Numbered from the stretch's first letter, positions 1 through 7,537 are shown. The stretch: DNA of 8,511 nt from Rhodospirillales bacterium (GCA_903644035.1 CAHJXG010000225.1:1-8511), one strand, 5' to 3'. The notes: a model not told the origin generated them from the letters alone. Made by a program: numbers and translations.

Positions 1-1
1 C

Positions 2-733
2 CTCGCCTTGGCCGGGCTGGTCGTGGTGTCCGGCATGGCGCGCGGCATCGACGCGGCGGCGCATCACGGCGCGCTCGGCACCGGCCGGACCGTGGCCGCC
101 ATCGCCAGCGGGATCGACATCGCCTACCCCACCGAGAACAAGGCATTGCAGCGCCGCGTGGCGGAGGGCGGCGCGGTGGTGGCGGAGGCCCCGTTCGGCA
201 CCGCCCCGCAGGCCCGGCACTTTCCCCGGCGCAACCGGGTGATCGCCGGGCTGTCGCTCGGCGTCGTGGTGGTGGAGGCCGCACCCCAGTCCGGCAGCCT
301 GATCACCGCCCGCATCGCCCAGGATGAAGGCCGGGAGGTGTTCGCGGTGCCCGGCTCGCCGCTCGACCCGCGGTGCCGCGGCTCCAACGACCTGATCCGC
401 TCCGGCGCCCAGTTGACGGAGACCGCGGCCGACGTGCTGGCCAACCTGCCGGACCACCCGACCCGGCAGGGCCTGGCGCGGTCGCCGATGTTCGCCCGGG
501 GCCAGCCGCCCGGAATGGCGGAGCCACCGGCCGAAGATTTCGGTACCGTTCCGGACCCGGAGGTGGTACGACACAAGGTGATGGCGTTATTAAGTCATTC
601 GCCCACGGCGGTTGACGATCTGGTGCGGCGCTGCCAGTTCTCCGCTTCCGCCGTCATTGCGGCGCTGCTTGAACTGGAGTTGGCCGGGCGGGTTGAGATG
701 CTTCCGGGCAATCAGGCCGTCCTCACCGGATAG
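2..733 (+). CDS. dprA: DNA-processing protein DprA (5'-truncated)
   Basis: DprA binds incoming or exposed single-stranded DNA in the cytoplasm and helps load RecA during natural transformation and recombination. The fragment has 243 codons and is open at the left edge, so the N-terminal SAM-like region and the first part of the Rossmann fold are missing (family members are usually about 360-400 residues). Visible family motifs, numbered in the fragment, are SGMARGID (10-17), YPTEN (42-46), HFPRRNRVIAG (73-83), then a GSLITARIA stretch, VPGSPLDPRCRGSNDLI and a C-terminal winged-helix region (about 187-240). The stop is TAG at 731-733. Codon use changes near position 520: the last 70 or so codons use many A/T-ending codons, including two adjacent TTA codons at 587-592, unlike the GC3-rich first part. 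topA follows after 50 bases, the usual alphaproteobacterial order. Identity is secure; whether the organism is naturally competent cannot be told. Confidence 0.95.
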   Translation, partial: LALAGLVVVSGMARGIDAAAHHGALGTGRTVAAIASGIDIAYPTENKALQRRVAEGGAVVAEAPFGTAPQARHFPRRNRVIAGLSLGVVVVEAAPQSGSLITARIAQDEGREVFAVPGSPLDPRCRGSNDLIRSGAQLTETAADVLANLPDHPTRQGLARSPMFARGQPPGMAEPPAEDFGTVPDPEVVRHKVMALLSHSPTAVDDLVRRCQFSASAVIAALLELELAGRVEMLPGNQAVLTG

Positions 734-773
734 GCTTCGCCTTTTGCTTCGTATTCGTGTCCTACGCCTTTGT

Positions 774-780
774 AAAGGAT
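774..780 (+). promoter_or_regulatory. Shine-Dalgarno sequence for topA
   Basis: The sequence AAAGGAT contains an AAGGA core at 775-779, four bases before the ATG at 784. It supports the ATG start over the in-frame GTG at 757, which would place this purine stretch inside the coding sequence. The 50-base gap after dprA shows no convincing -35/-10 pair. Confidence 0.6.
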
Positions 781-783
781 ACC

Positions 784-3486
784 ATGACTGACGTTGTCGT
801 CGTCGAATCACCCGCCAAGGCCAAGACCATCAACAAGTACCTCGGCGGCGGCTACACCGTGCTCGCGAGCTTCGGCCACGTCCGTGACCTGCCGCCCAAG
901 GATGGCAGCGTCCGGCCGGAGGAGGATTTCGCGATGGACTGGGCGGCCGACGAGCGCGGCGCCCGCCAGGTTGCGGCCATCGCCAAGGCGCTGAAGGGGG
1001 CGCACACCCTGTACCTCGCCACCGACCCGGACCGCGAGGGCGAGGCCATCAGCTGGCATGTCCGCGCGATGCTGGAGGACAAGAAGGCGCTCCGCGGCGT
1101 CAACGTGCGGCGCATCACCTTCAACGAGATCACCCGCTCCGCCATCCAGTTCGCCATCGAGCACCCGCGCGAGCTGGATCAGCCGCTGATCGAGGCCTAC
1201 CTGGCCCGGCGCGCGCTCGACTACCTCGTCGGCTTCACCCTGTCCCCGGTCCTGTGGCGCAAGCTGCCCGGCAGCCGCAGCGCCGGGCGGGTGCAGTCGG
1301 TGGCGCTGCGCATGGTGTGCGAGCGCGAGGCCGAGATCGAGTCGTTCCGGCCGCGCGAATACTGGACGGTCGAGGCGCATTTCCTCACCCCGGCCGGCGC
1401 CCCGTTCATGGCGCGGCTGACCCATCTGGACGGCAAGCGGCTGGATCAGTTCGACCTTAACACCGAGGCGCTGGCCCGCGCCGCCAAGGCTGCGGTCGAG
1501 GTGGACACGTTCACCGTCGCAAGCGTCGAGCGCAAGCGGGTCAAGCGGCATCCGCCCGCGCCGTTCACCACCTCCACCCTGCAGCAGGAGGGCAGCCGCA
1601 AGCTCGGCATGGGCGCCCAGGCCATCATGCGCTGCGCCCAGCAGCTGTATGAGGGCGTGGAGCTGGGCGGCGAGACGGTCGGCCTGATCACCTACATGCG
1701 GACCGACGGCGTGCAGATGGCGCGGGAGGCCATGATGGCGATCCGTGAGCACGTGGGCGAGACCTACGGCGCCGCCTACGTGCCCGCCGTCGCCCGCGAG
1801 TACTCCAGCAAGGCGAAAAACGCGCAGGAAGCGCACGAGGCGGTGCGCCCCACCGATGTGACCCGCACGCCGTCGAGCGTCGCGCGCTACCTCAACCCGG
1901 AGCAGCAGCGGCTGTACGAGCTGATCTGGAAGCGCGCCGTCGCGTCGCAGATGCAGTCGGCCGAGCTGGACCAGGTGGCGGTCGACGTCGCGGGGCCGCG
2001 CACGCGGCTGCGCGCCACCGGCTCCATCGTCGCCTTCGATGGCTTCCTGAAGCTGTATCGGGAGGACGTGGACGACGCGCCGGAGGGTCACGCCGCCGCC
2101 GACGAAAGCCGGATGCTGCCGCCGATGCAGGAGCGCGACCCGCTGACCCGTGGCGCCGTCAGCGCCGACCAGCACTTCACCCAGCCGCCGCCGCGCTACT
2201 CGGAGGCGAGCCTGGTCAAGAAGATGGAGGAGTTGGGCATCGGCCGCCCGTCCACCTACGCCTCCATCCTGACGGTGCTGCGCGACCGCAACTACGTGCG
2301 GCTGGAGAACAAGCGCTTCGTGCCGGAGGATCGCGGCCGGCTCGTCACCGCCTTCCTGACCAGCTTCTTCGAACGCTACGTGGACAGCAACTTCACCGCG
2401 TCGCTTGAGGAGCAGCTGGACGACATCTCGGGTGGCCGGGCGGAGTGGCGCGCGGTCATGCAGGCGTTCTGGGAGCAGTTCTCCCATGCCGTCGAGCAGA
2501 CCCGCGACCTGAAGATCAGCGACGTGATCGACGCGCTGGACCAGGATCTGGGCCAGCACTTCTTTCCCGCGCGCGCCGATGGTGCCGACCCGCGGCTCTG
2601 CCCGGCCTGCCACGCCGGGCGGCTGGGGCTGAAGCTCGGACGGCACGGCAGCTTCATCGGCTGCTCCAACTATCCGGGCTGCCAATACACCAGGCGTCTC
2701 GCCATCGATGGCGGGGAGGACGGCGGCGAGACCCTGAAGGAGGGCCTGCGCGAACTTGGCCACCATCCCGACACAGGGGAGGCCGTGACGGTGCGGCGCG
2801 GCCCCTACGGGCTGTATGTGCAGCAGGGCGAGGCGAACCCCGAGGACAAGAAGAGCAGGCCGCGCCGCACGTCGCTGCCGAAGGGTGTCGACGGGGATCA
2901 GCTGACGCTGGAGCAGGCGCTGGGCCTGCTGTCGCTGCCGCGGCTGGTCGGCATCCATCCCGACCGGCAGGAGCCTTTGGAGGCCGGCATCGGGCGGTTC
3001 GGCCCGTTCATCCGCATGGGCGGCATCTACGCCTCGCTCGACAAGGACGACGACGTGCTGTCGGTCGGGCTGAACCGCGCCGTGGACGTGATGGCGAAGA
3101 AGCTGGACAGCGTGCGGTCGCTGGGACCCCATCCCACCGACAAGGAGCCGGTGATGGTGCGCAAGGGGCGGTTCGGTCCCTACGCCCAGCATGGGCTGCG
3201 CGTCGCCAACCTGCCGCGCGAGGTGGCGATGGACGACCTGACGCTGGACGACGCCGTCGCCCTGCTGGCGGAAAAGGGCAAGGTGCTGAAGGCGAAGGCG
3301 GGCCGCAAGCCGAAGAAGGCGGCCAAGGCTGCGAAGCCCGCGGCAGAAGGGGCGAAAGCGAGGCCAGCGGCACGGCCGCCCTCGAAGCGTCCAGCATCCA
3401 AGACGGCCACGGCCAAGAAGCCGCCAGCGAAGCGGCCGGCCGCCAAGCCCTCGTCACGGACGGGGACCACCCGCACGGCCGGCTAG
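784..3486 (+). CDS. topA: DNA topoisomerase I (type IA)
   Basis: TopA relaxes negatively supercoiled DNA by transient cleavage of one strand, countering gyrase behind transcription. The 900-residue product starts MTDVVVVESPAKAKT. The Toprim domain shows E8 and the DxDxE acidic set D81, D83, E85. The conserved SAGRVQS motif is at 166-172. The catalytic tyrosine is Y304 in ITYMRTDG, and the family motif IGRPSTY is at 486-492. One four-cysteine zinc ribbon follows (C606, C609, C627, C633), then three topoisomerase C-terminal repeats around 660-690, 720-755 and 785-810, each with a G-x-(F/Y)-G core. The end, from about 831, is a low-complexity Lys/Ala/Pro/Arg tail, common in alphaproteobacterial TopA and probably a nonspecific DNA contact. 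A GTG at 757 in the same frame would add nine residues; ATG 784 is preferred because it has a ribosome binding site and the canonical N-terminus. rnr starts one base after the stop. Confidence 0.97.
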   Translation: MTDVVVVESPAKAKTINKYLGGGYTVLASFGHVRDLPPKDGSVRPEEDFAMDWAADERGARQVAAIAKALKGAHTLYLATDPDREGEAISWHVRAMLEDKKALRGVNVRRITFNEITRSAIQFAIEHPRELDQPLIEAYLARRALDYLVGFTLSPVLWRKLPGSRSAGRVQSVALRMVCEREAEIESFRPREYWTVEAHFLTPAGAPFMARLTHLDGKRLDQFDLNTEALARAAKAAVEVDTFTVASVERKRVKRHPPAPFTTSTLQQEGSRKLGMGAQAIMRCAQQLYEGVELGGETVGLITYMRTDGVQMAREAMMAIREHVGETYGAAYVPAVAREYSSKAKNAQEAHEAVRPTDVTRTPSSVARYLNPEQQRLYELIWKRAVASQMQSAELDQVAVDVAGPRTRLRATGSIVAFDGFLKLYREDVDDAPEGHAAADESRMLPPMQERDPLTRGAVSADQHFTQPPPRYSEASLVKKMEELGIGRPSTYASILTVLRDRNYVRLENKRFVPEDRGRLVTAFLTSFFERYVDSNFTASLEEQLDDISGGRAEWRAVMQAFWEQFSHAVEQTRDLKISDVIDALDQDLGQHFFPARADGADPRLCPACHAGRLGLKLGRHGSFIGCSNYPGCQYTRRLAIDGGEDGGETLKEGLRELGHHPDTGEAVTVRRGPYGLYVQQGEANPEDKKSRPRRTSLPKGVDGDQLTLEQALGLLSLPRLVGIHPDRQEPLEAGIGRFGPFIRMGGIYASLDKDDDVLSVGLNRAVDVMAKKLDSVRSLGPHPTDKEPVMVRKGRFGPYAQHGLRVANLPREVAMDDLTLDDAVALLAEKGKVLKAKAGRKPKKAAKAAKPAAEGAKARPAARPPSKRPASKTATAKKPPAKRPAAKPSSRTGTTRTAG

Positions 3487-3487
3487 C

Positions 3488-5680
3488 GTGGCGCGCCGGG
3501 TCGTCGCGGCCGAAGGAGGCGCGCTGCCGTCGCGGGAGGCGGTGCGCCTGTTCATTCGCGCCGCCGGAGGCCGGGTCGGCAAGCGGGAGGTCTCCCGGGA
3601 ATTTGGCATCGGCCCCGAACTGCGCGTCCCGCTGCGCGCTTTGCTGCGAGACCTTGCCAAGGAGGGCGCCATAGCACCAGCCGGACACCGCCGTTTCAGC
3701 CCGCCGGGCCGCCTGCCCGACCAGATGGTGGTGCGCGTCACCGGCACCGACCGGGACGGCGACGCGGTGGCGCGCCCGGTCGACTGGACCGGAGACGGCC
3801 CGCCGCCCATGGTGCTGATGGCGCCGGAGCGCCGCGGCAACCCGGCGCTGGCGCCTGGCGAGCGGGTGCTGGCCAGGCTCAGTCCCATCGGTCCCGGCAA
3901 GTATGAGGGCCGGACCCTGAAGCGCCTGTCGGACGAGCCGGGCCGCATCCTGGGCGTGTTCCGGGCACCCAACCGCCTGGTGCCCACCGACCGCCGGGCC
4001 AAGGCCGAGTGGCTGATCCCGCCCGGCGAGGCCGGCGATGCCGAACCCGGCGAGATCGTCGTCGCCAGCCCCCTGCCTCATGCCGGCCTGGGCCTCAAGC
4101 CCGCGCGCATCACCGAGCGCCTGGGCCGCATGGGCGACGCCCGCGCCGTCAGCCTGATCTGCATCCACGGCCACGACATCCCGCAGGACTTCCCCGAGGA
4201 GGCGTTGCACGATGCCGCCCGCGCCCGCGGCGTGCCGCTCGGCAAGCGCGAGGACCTGCGCGAGGTGCCGCTCGTCACCATCGACGGGGAGGACGCGCGG
4301 GACTTCGACGACGCGGTGTTCGCCGAAGCGGAGGGCGACGGCTTCCGCCTGATCGTGGCCATCGCCGACGTGGCCCACTACGTGCGGCCGGGGGCGCCGC
4401 TGGACCGGGCCGCCTGGACCCGCGGCAACAGCGTCTACTTCCCCGACCGCGTCGTGCCCATGCTGCCGGAGGCGCTGTCGAACGGCTGGTGCAGCCTGCG
4501 CCCGCAGGAGGAGCGCGGCTGCCTGTTCGTCGAGATGCGGGTCGACGCCGCCGGGCGCAAGACGGCGCACCGGTTCGGCCGCGGCCTGATGCGCAGCGCC
4601 GCGCGGTTGACCTACACGGAGGTGCAGGACGCGCATGACGCAGGGCAGGACCTGGACCTGCCCGGCGTCATCCCGCCGCTCTACGCCGCATTCCGCGCCT
4701 TGCTCGGCGCCCGCCAGGCCCGCGGCACGCTCGACCTCGACCTGCCGGAGCGCAAGGTGGTGCTGGAGGAGGGCCGGGTGGTTTCCGTGGCCCCGCGCCC
4801 CCGCCTCGACAGCCACCGGCTGATCGAGGAGTTCATGGTGCTCGCCAACGTCGCCGCGGCCGAGGAGCTGGAGGGGCGGCACTTGCCCTGCATGTATCGC
4901 GTGCACGCGCCGCCGAGCGACGAGAAGCTTGAGGCGCTGCGCTCCTTCCTGCACGGCCTGGGCATCAGCCTGGCGCCCGGCAACGACCTGCATCCCCGCG
5001 ACCTCGACCGCGTGCTGCAGAAGGTCGCCGGCACCGAGCAGGCGCCCCTGGTGAACGAGGTCATCCTGCGCAGCCAGTCGCAGGCGGCCTACAGCCCCGA
5101 CAACGTCGGCCATTTCGGCCTCAGCCTGCCGCGCTACGCCCATTTCACCAGCCCGATCCGGCGCTACGCCGACCTGCTGGTGCACCGGGCGCTGGTCAGC
5201 GGGCTGAAGCTTGGCTTGGGCGGCCTGGCGCCTGACGAGGCGGCGCGGTTCCCCGACACGGCCGAGCACATCAGCGCCACCGAGCGCCGCGCCGCCCTGG
5301 CCGAGCGCGAGGCCATCGACCGCTACCTCGCCGCCTACATGGCCGACAAGGTGGGCGCCGTGTTCGCGGCCCGCATCTCCGGCGTGCAGCGGTTCGGCCT
5401 GTTCGTGACGCTCTCAGAGTCCGGGGCGAGCGGGCTGATCCCGATGGCGGCGCTGCCCGACGACTACTGGCTGTATGAGGAGGGCACCCAGTCGCTCTCG
5501 GGGCACCGCACCCGCATGACCTATCACTTGGCCCAGGATGTCGAGGTGCGCCTGTCGGAGGCCAGCCCGGTGACGGGCGGGTTGCTGTTCCAGATGGTGT
5601 CGCCCGCCCGCGCGGCCCGTCCGGAGCCGCAGTCGCCGCTGCGTGGCGCCCGGAAGGAGCGCCGGTCCCCGCGCGGATGA
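3488..5680 (+). CDS. rnr: Ribonuclease R (RNB family 3'-5' exoribonuclease)
   Basis: RNase R degrades structured RNA processively from the 3' end and takes part in mRNA and rRNA quality control and trans-translation. The 730-residue product has an N-terminal winged helix (about 15-65, core LPSREAVRLFIR and GKREVSREFGI), cold-shock/OB-type domains (about 70-230), the catalytic RNB domain (about 245-600) and one S1 domain (about 620-705). The four catalytic aspartates lie in DGEDARDFDD as D266, D272, D274 and D275, with the same spacing as in E. coli RNase R. SPIRRYADL (555-563) carries the conserved active-site arginine. The C-terminal tail is short and Arg/Pro-rich, making the protein smaller than the roughly 813-residue E. 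coli enzyme. The start is GTG, one base after the topA stop and without a clear Shine-Dalgarno, which suggests translational coupling to topA. The end overlaps the protease start by four bases. Confidence 0.95.
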   Translation: MARRVVAAEGGALPSREAVRLFIRAAGGRVGKREVSREFGIGPELRVPLRALLRDLAKEGAIAPAGHRRFSPPGRLPDQMVVRVTGTDRDGDAVARPVDWTGDGPPPMVLMAPERRGNPALAPGERVLARLSPIGPGKYEGRTLKRLSDEPGRILGVFRAPNRLVPTDRRAKAEWLIPPGEAGDAEPGEIVVASPLPHAGLGLKPARITERLGRMGDARAVSLICIHGHDIPQDFPEEALHDAARARGVPLGKREDLREVPLVTIDGEDARDFDDAVFAEAEGDGFRLIVAIADVAHYVRPGAPLDRAAWTRGNSVYFPDRVVPMLPEALSNGWCSLRPQEERGCLFVEMRVDAAGRKTAHRFGRGLMRSAARLTYTEVQDAHDAGQDLDLPGVIPPLYAAFRALLGARQARGTLDLDLPERKVVLEEGRVVSVAPRPRLDSHRLIEEFMVLANVAAAEELEGRHLPCMYRVHAPPSDEKLEALRSFLHGLGISLAPGNDLHPRDLDRVLQKVAGTEQAPLVNEVILRSQSQAAYSPDNVGHFGLSLPRYAHFTSPIRRYADLLVHRALVSGLKLGLGGLAPDEAARFPDTAEHISATERRAALAEREAIDRYLAAYMADKVGAVFAARISGVQRFGLFVTLSESGASGLIPMAALPDDYWLYEEGTQSLSGHRTRMTYHLAQDVEVRLSEASPVTGGLLFQMVSPARAARPEPQSPLRGARKERRSPRG

Positions 5681-7221
5681 GGCCGGCGCTCGCCCTGGTC
5701 CTGCTGCTCCTGTCGGTCCCCGCCTGGGGACAGCCCGGCCGGTCCGGAAGCGCAGAGTTCCCGAGCGAACTGGCCGCCTCCGTGCTGTCCGCCTCCTTCG
5801 AGTTCCTGGAGCCGCGCACCTTGGAGCCGGTGTCGGTGCCGCAGATGGCGCTCTGGGGATTGCGGGGCATCACCTCGCTCGACGCCGGCCTGACGATCGA
5901 GGACAGCGGCCCCACCCTCGACCTGCGGCTGGCGAACCGCACCATCCATCAACGCGCCGTCCCGCCAGCGCCCTCCGCCGCAGCATGGGGGCAAGCCGGG
6001 GCGGAGCTGATGTCCGCGGCCTGGAAGGTGTCGGACATCGTGCGGGATGCCGGGTCCCAGGCGCTGGTCACCCGCTTCTTCGACGAGCTGTTCAACCACC
6101 TCGACCCCTACTCCCGCTACGTGCCGCCCGGCGCCGCCAGCCTCGACCGGGCGCGCCGGTCCGGGGCGGCCGGGATCGGGCTGGTGCTCGCCAAGGTCGG
6201 CAAGGCCTTCATCGTGCAGAGCGTGAACGCCGACGGACCCGGCGCCGAGGCCGGCATCATCCGGGGCGACAGCATCCTGGCCGTGGACGACCAGCCGACG
6301 CTGGGCGAGGACCTGGCCACCGTCCTGTCCTGGATCTCCGGGATCGACGGCACCGAGGTCGGCATCACCGTGCGCCGGCGCGACGGCAGCACGCAGGTCC
6401 TCGACATCGAGCGGGTGGTCGTGCCGCCGGAGACGGTGTTCGCCGAGCAGGTCGGCACCGTGCTGCTGGTGCGCATCGCCGGGTTCAGCAGCGACACGGA
6501 CCGGCGCCTGGCCCAGGAGTTCGAACGCCTGCTGACCAAGGCGCCGGCGGCACGGCGTCCGCGCGGCGTAGTGCTCGACCTGCGCGGCAACCGCGGGGGC
6601 CTGCTGCGCCAGGCCGTGGCGGCGACCAGCCTGATGCTTGAGAGCGGGCTGGTGGCCGTCACCGCGGGCCGCAACCCGGGCGCCACGCATGAGTGGCGGG
6701 CCATCGCCCATGATGCGACCGAGGGCGCGCCGCTCGTGGTGCTGGTGGATGGCCGCTCGGCGAGCGCCGCCGAGATCATGGCGGCCGCCCTGGCCGATCA
6801 GGGCCGCGCCGTCGTAGTCGGCAGCTCCACGCTGGGCAAGGGGCTGGTGCAGACGATCGCCACGCTGCCGGATGGCGGGGAACTGTTCGTGACCTGGAGC
6901 CGGGTGCTGGCCCCGTCCGGCTGGCCCATCCAGAGCCTGGGCGTCCTGCCTCAGGTCTGCACCAGCCAGGGACCGGACGCCACCTGGCAGCAGTTGACCA
7001 GCCTCAACCGGGGCCGCCTGCCGCTGGCGGACGCCTTGGCCCGGCACGACGCCGCCCGGGCCCCGCTCCCCGGTTCCGAGATCGCCGCCCTGCGCAGCGC
7101 GTGTCCCGCCGCTGAGGGGCGCGAGGCCGACATGACGGCGGCCCGCTACTTGCTGGATCATCCCGCCGCCTATGCCGCCGCGCGCCAGCCGAGGCCGTTG
7201 TTCGGCTTGCTGAAACCTTGA
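5677..7221 (+). CDS. Exported S41 family (CtpA-like) serine protease
   Basis: This is a C-terminal processing-type protease that uses a Ser/Lys dyad and is probably periplasmic. The 514-residue product begins with a signal peptide: M1-R2, a Leu/Val/Ala core at 4-14 and a probable cleavage site after AWG (18/19). No other membrane segment is seen. An N-terminal helical region carries the family signature LDPYSRY (142-148). A PDZ domain spans about 160-245, starting near GIGLVL. The S41 domain (about 255-425) has VVLDLRGNRGG, SASAAEI with the likely nucleophile S363, D374, and TLGKG with K388; the Ser-Lys spacing of 25 equals that of E. coli Prc. A C-terminal extension of about 85 residues follows, and the only two cysteines are C428 and C476. 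The ATG overlaps the rnr stop (ATGA), so translation is probably coupled. A GGAAGGAG stretch at 5652-5659 is rather far (17 bases) to act as a normal ribosome binding site. The substrate is unknown. Confidence 0.88.
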   Translation: MRPALALVLLLLSVPAWGQPGRSGSAEFPSELAASVLSASFEFLEPRTLEPVSVPQMALWGLRGITSLDAGLTIEDSGPTLDLRLANRTIHQRAVPPAPSAAAWGQAGAELMSAAWKVSDIVRDAGSQALVTRFFDELFNHLDPYSRYVPPGAASLDRARRSGAAGIGLVLAKVGKAFIVQSVNADGPGAEAGIIRGDSILAVDDQPTLGEDLATVLSWISGIDGTEVGITVRRRDGSTQVLDIERVVVPPETVFAEQVGTVLLVRIAGFSSDTDRRLAQEFERLLTKAPAARRPRGVVLDLRGNRGGLLRQAVAATSLMLESGLVAVTAGRNPGATHEWRAIAHDATEGAPLVVLVDGRSASAAEIMAAALADQGRAVVVGSSTLGKGLVQTIATLPDGGELFVTWSRVLAPSGWPIQSLGVLPQVCTSQGPDATWQQLTSLNRGRLPLADALARHDAARAPLPGSEIAALRSACPAAEGREADMTAARYLLDHPAAYAAARQPRPLFGLLKP

Positions 7222-7248
7222 GACCTCGTTTGCCCAGGGGCCGCCAGG

Positions 7249-7278
7249 CTTGACCCGGCAGGCCGGCATGAGCATGTT
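7249..7278 (+). promoter_or_regulatory. Probable housekeeping sigma promoter of rpmG
   Basis: CTTGACC at 7249-7255 gives a -35 hexamer TTGACC (7250-7255), and CATGTT at 7273-7278 can serve as the -10 with a 17-base spacer. The CTTGAC form of the -35 is typical of alphaproteobacteria; the -10 is weak against TATAAT. Transcription would start near 7285, leaving a leader of about 44 bases before rpmG. This fits a ribosomal protein gene expressed independently of the upstream operon. It is inferred from sequence only. Confidence 0.5.
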
Positions 7279-7291
7279 CCGCCCTCCATGC

Positions 7292-7306
7292 CGCCCTTTT
7301 CGGGCG
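7292..7306 (+). other. Small hairpin in the rpmG leader
   Basis: CGCCC (7292-7296) and GGGCG (7302-7306) form a perfect 5-bp stem around the loop TTTTC. It lies 10 bases upstream of the rpmG Shine-Dalgarno and, if the proposed promoter is right, close to the mRNA 5' end. It could protect the transcript or tune translation. It is short enough to be chance in DNA of this composition. Confidence 0.3.
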
Positions 7307-7316
7307 CACCTCGTTT

Positions 7317-7322
7317 AGGAAG
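7317..7322 (+). promoter_or_regulatory. Shine-Dalgarno sequence for rpmG
   Basis: AGGAAG stands six bases before the GTG at 7329. This decides the start of the very short rpmG gene, and translation from here gives the canonical [12 protein letters not shown]-terminus. Confidence 0.7.
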
Positions 7323-7328
7323 CAGGCT

Positions 7329-7496
7329 GTGGCCAAGAACAACACGGTTCAAATCAAGCTCGTATCGACCGCGGATACCGGCTACTTCTACGTCACGAAG
7401 AAGAACGCGCGCACCACGACCGGCAAGCTGGAACTCAAGAAGTACGACCCGGTGGCGCGCAAGCACGTGCCGTTCAAGGAAGCCAAGATCAAGTAG
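7329..7496 (+). CDS. rpmG: 50S ribosomal protein L33 (zinc-free form)
   Basis: L33 is a small protein of the large ribosomal subunit near the E site. The 55-residue product [20 protein letters not shown]...[11 protein letters not shown] matches the family over its whole length, with the typical GYFYVTKKN core, LELKKYDP and the [10 protein letters not shown] end. It has no cysteine, so it is the C-minus, non-zinc-binding version. The start is GTG with an AGGAAG ribosome binding site six bases upstream. It is separated from the protease gene by 107 bases with a probable promoter of its own, and a hairpin terminator follows 10 bases after the stop. Identity is very secure. Confidence 0.96.
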   Translation: MAKNNTVQIKLVSTADTGYFYVTKKNARTTTGKLELKKYDPVARKHVPFKEAKIK

Positions 7497-7506
7497 GCCG
7501 AAGCAC

Positions 7507-7537
7507 GCCCCGCTGCGCCGGACCGGCACAGCGGGGC
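7507..7537. terminator. Probable bidirectional terminator between rpmG and the GST gene
   Basis: A perfect 9-bp GC-rich stem is formed by GCCCCGCTG (7507-7515) and CAGCGGGGC (7529-7537). The 13-base loop contains a second inverted repeat, GCCGG/CCGGC (7517-7521 and 7523-7527), so the hairpin can nest. On the + strand it is followed only by CCTTCG, a weak U-tract; on the - strand the flanking bases are GTGCTTCG. It lies between two convergent genes, 10 bases after the rpmG stop and 7 bases from the end of the - strand gene, so it can serve both. Confidence 0.7.

Noticed and set aside
612..640. TTGACG within the end of dprA as a -35 for a topA promoter
   Set aside because: No acceptable -10 hexamer is found 16-18 bases downstream (CAGTTC or AGTTCT), so the match is probably chance.
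757..783. GTG at 757 as an earlier topA start
   Set aside because: It would add nine residues (MSYAFVKDT) not found in the family and would translate through the ribosome binding site that serves ATG 784.
808..3192. A 794-codon open frame on the - strand opposite topA
   Set aside because: Its codons are in register with those of topA, so it can be stopped only by TTA, CTA or TCA codons in topA, which this GC-rich gene avoids between these points. The product is His/Gln/Arg/Ala-rich without any domain, while the opposite strand encodes a complete TopA.
2445..3674. A 409-codon + strand open frame overlapping the topA end and rnr start
   Set aside because: It is a shifted frame of topA. Its Arg/Gly/Ala-rich product is typical of off-frame reading of GC-rich DNA, and it would cover the well-supported junction of two real genes.
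3008..5269. A 753-codon open frame on the - strand opposite rnr and the end of topA
   Set aside because: Over rnr it is again in register with the sense codons and stays open because rnr lacks TTA, CTA and TCA up to the TCA at 5414. It spans two genes and has low-complexity composition.
5524..7275. A 583-codon open frame on the - strand opposite the S41 protease
   Set aside because: Same in-register effect of codon avoidance; no ribosome binding site or family similarity, and the sense strand carries a full set of protease motifs.
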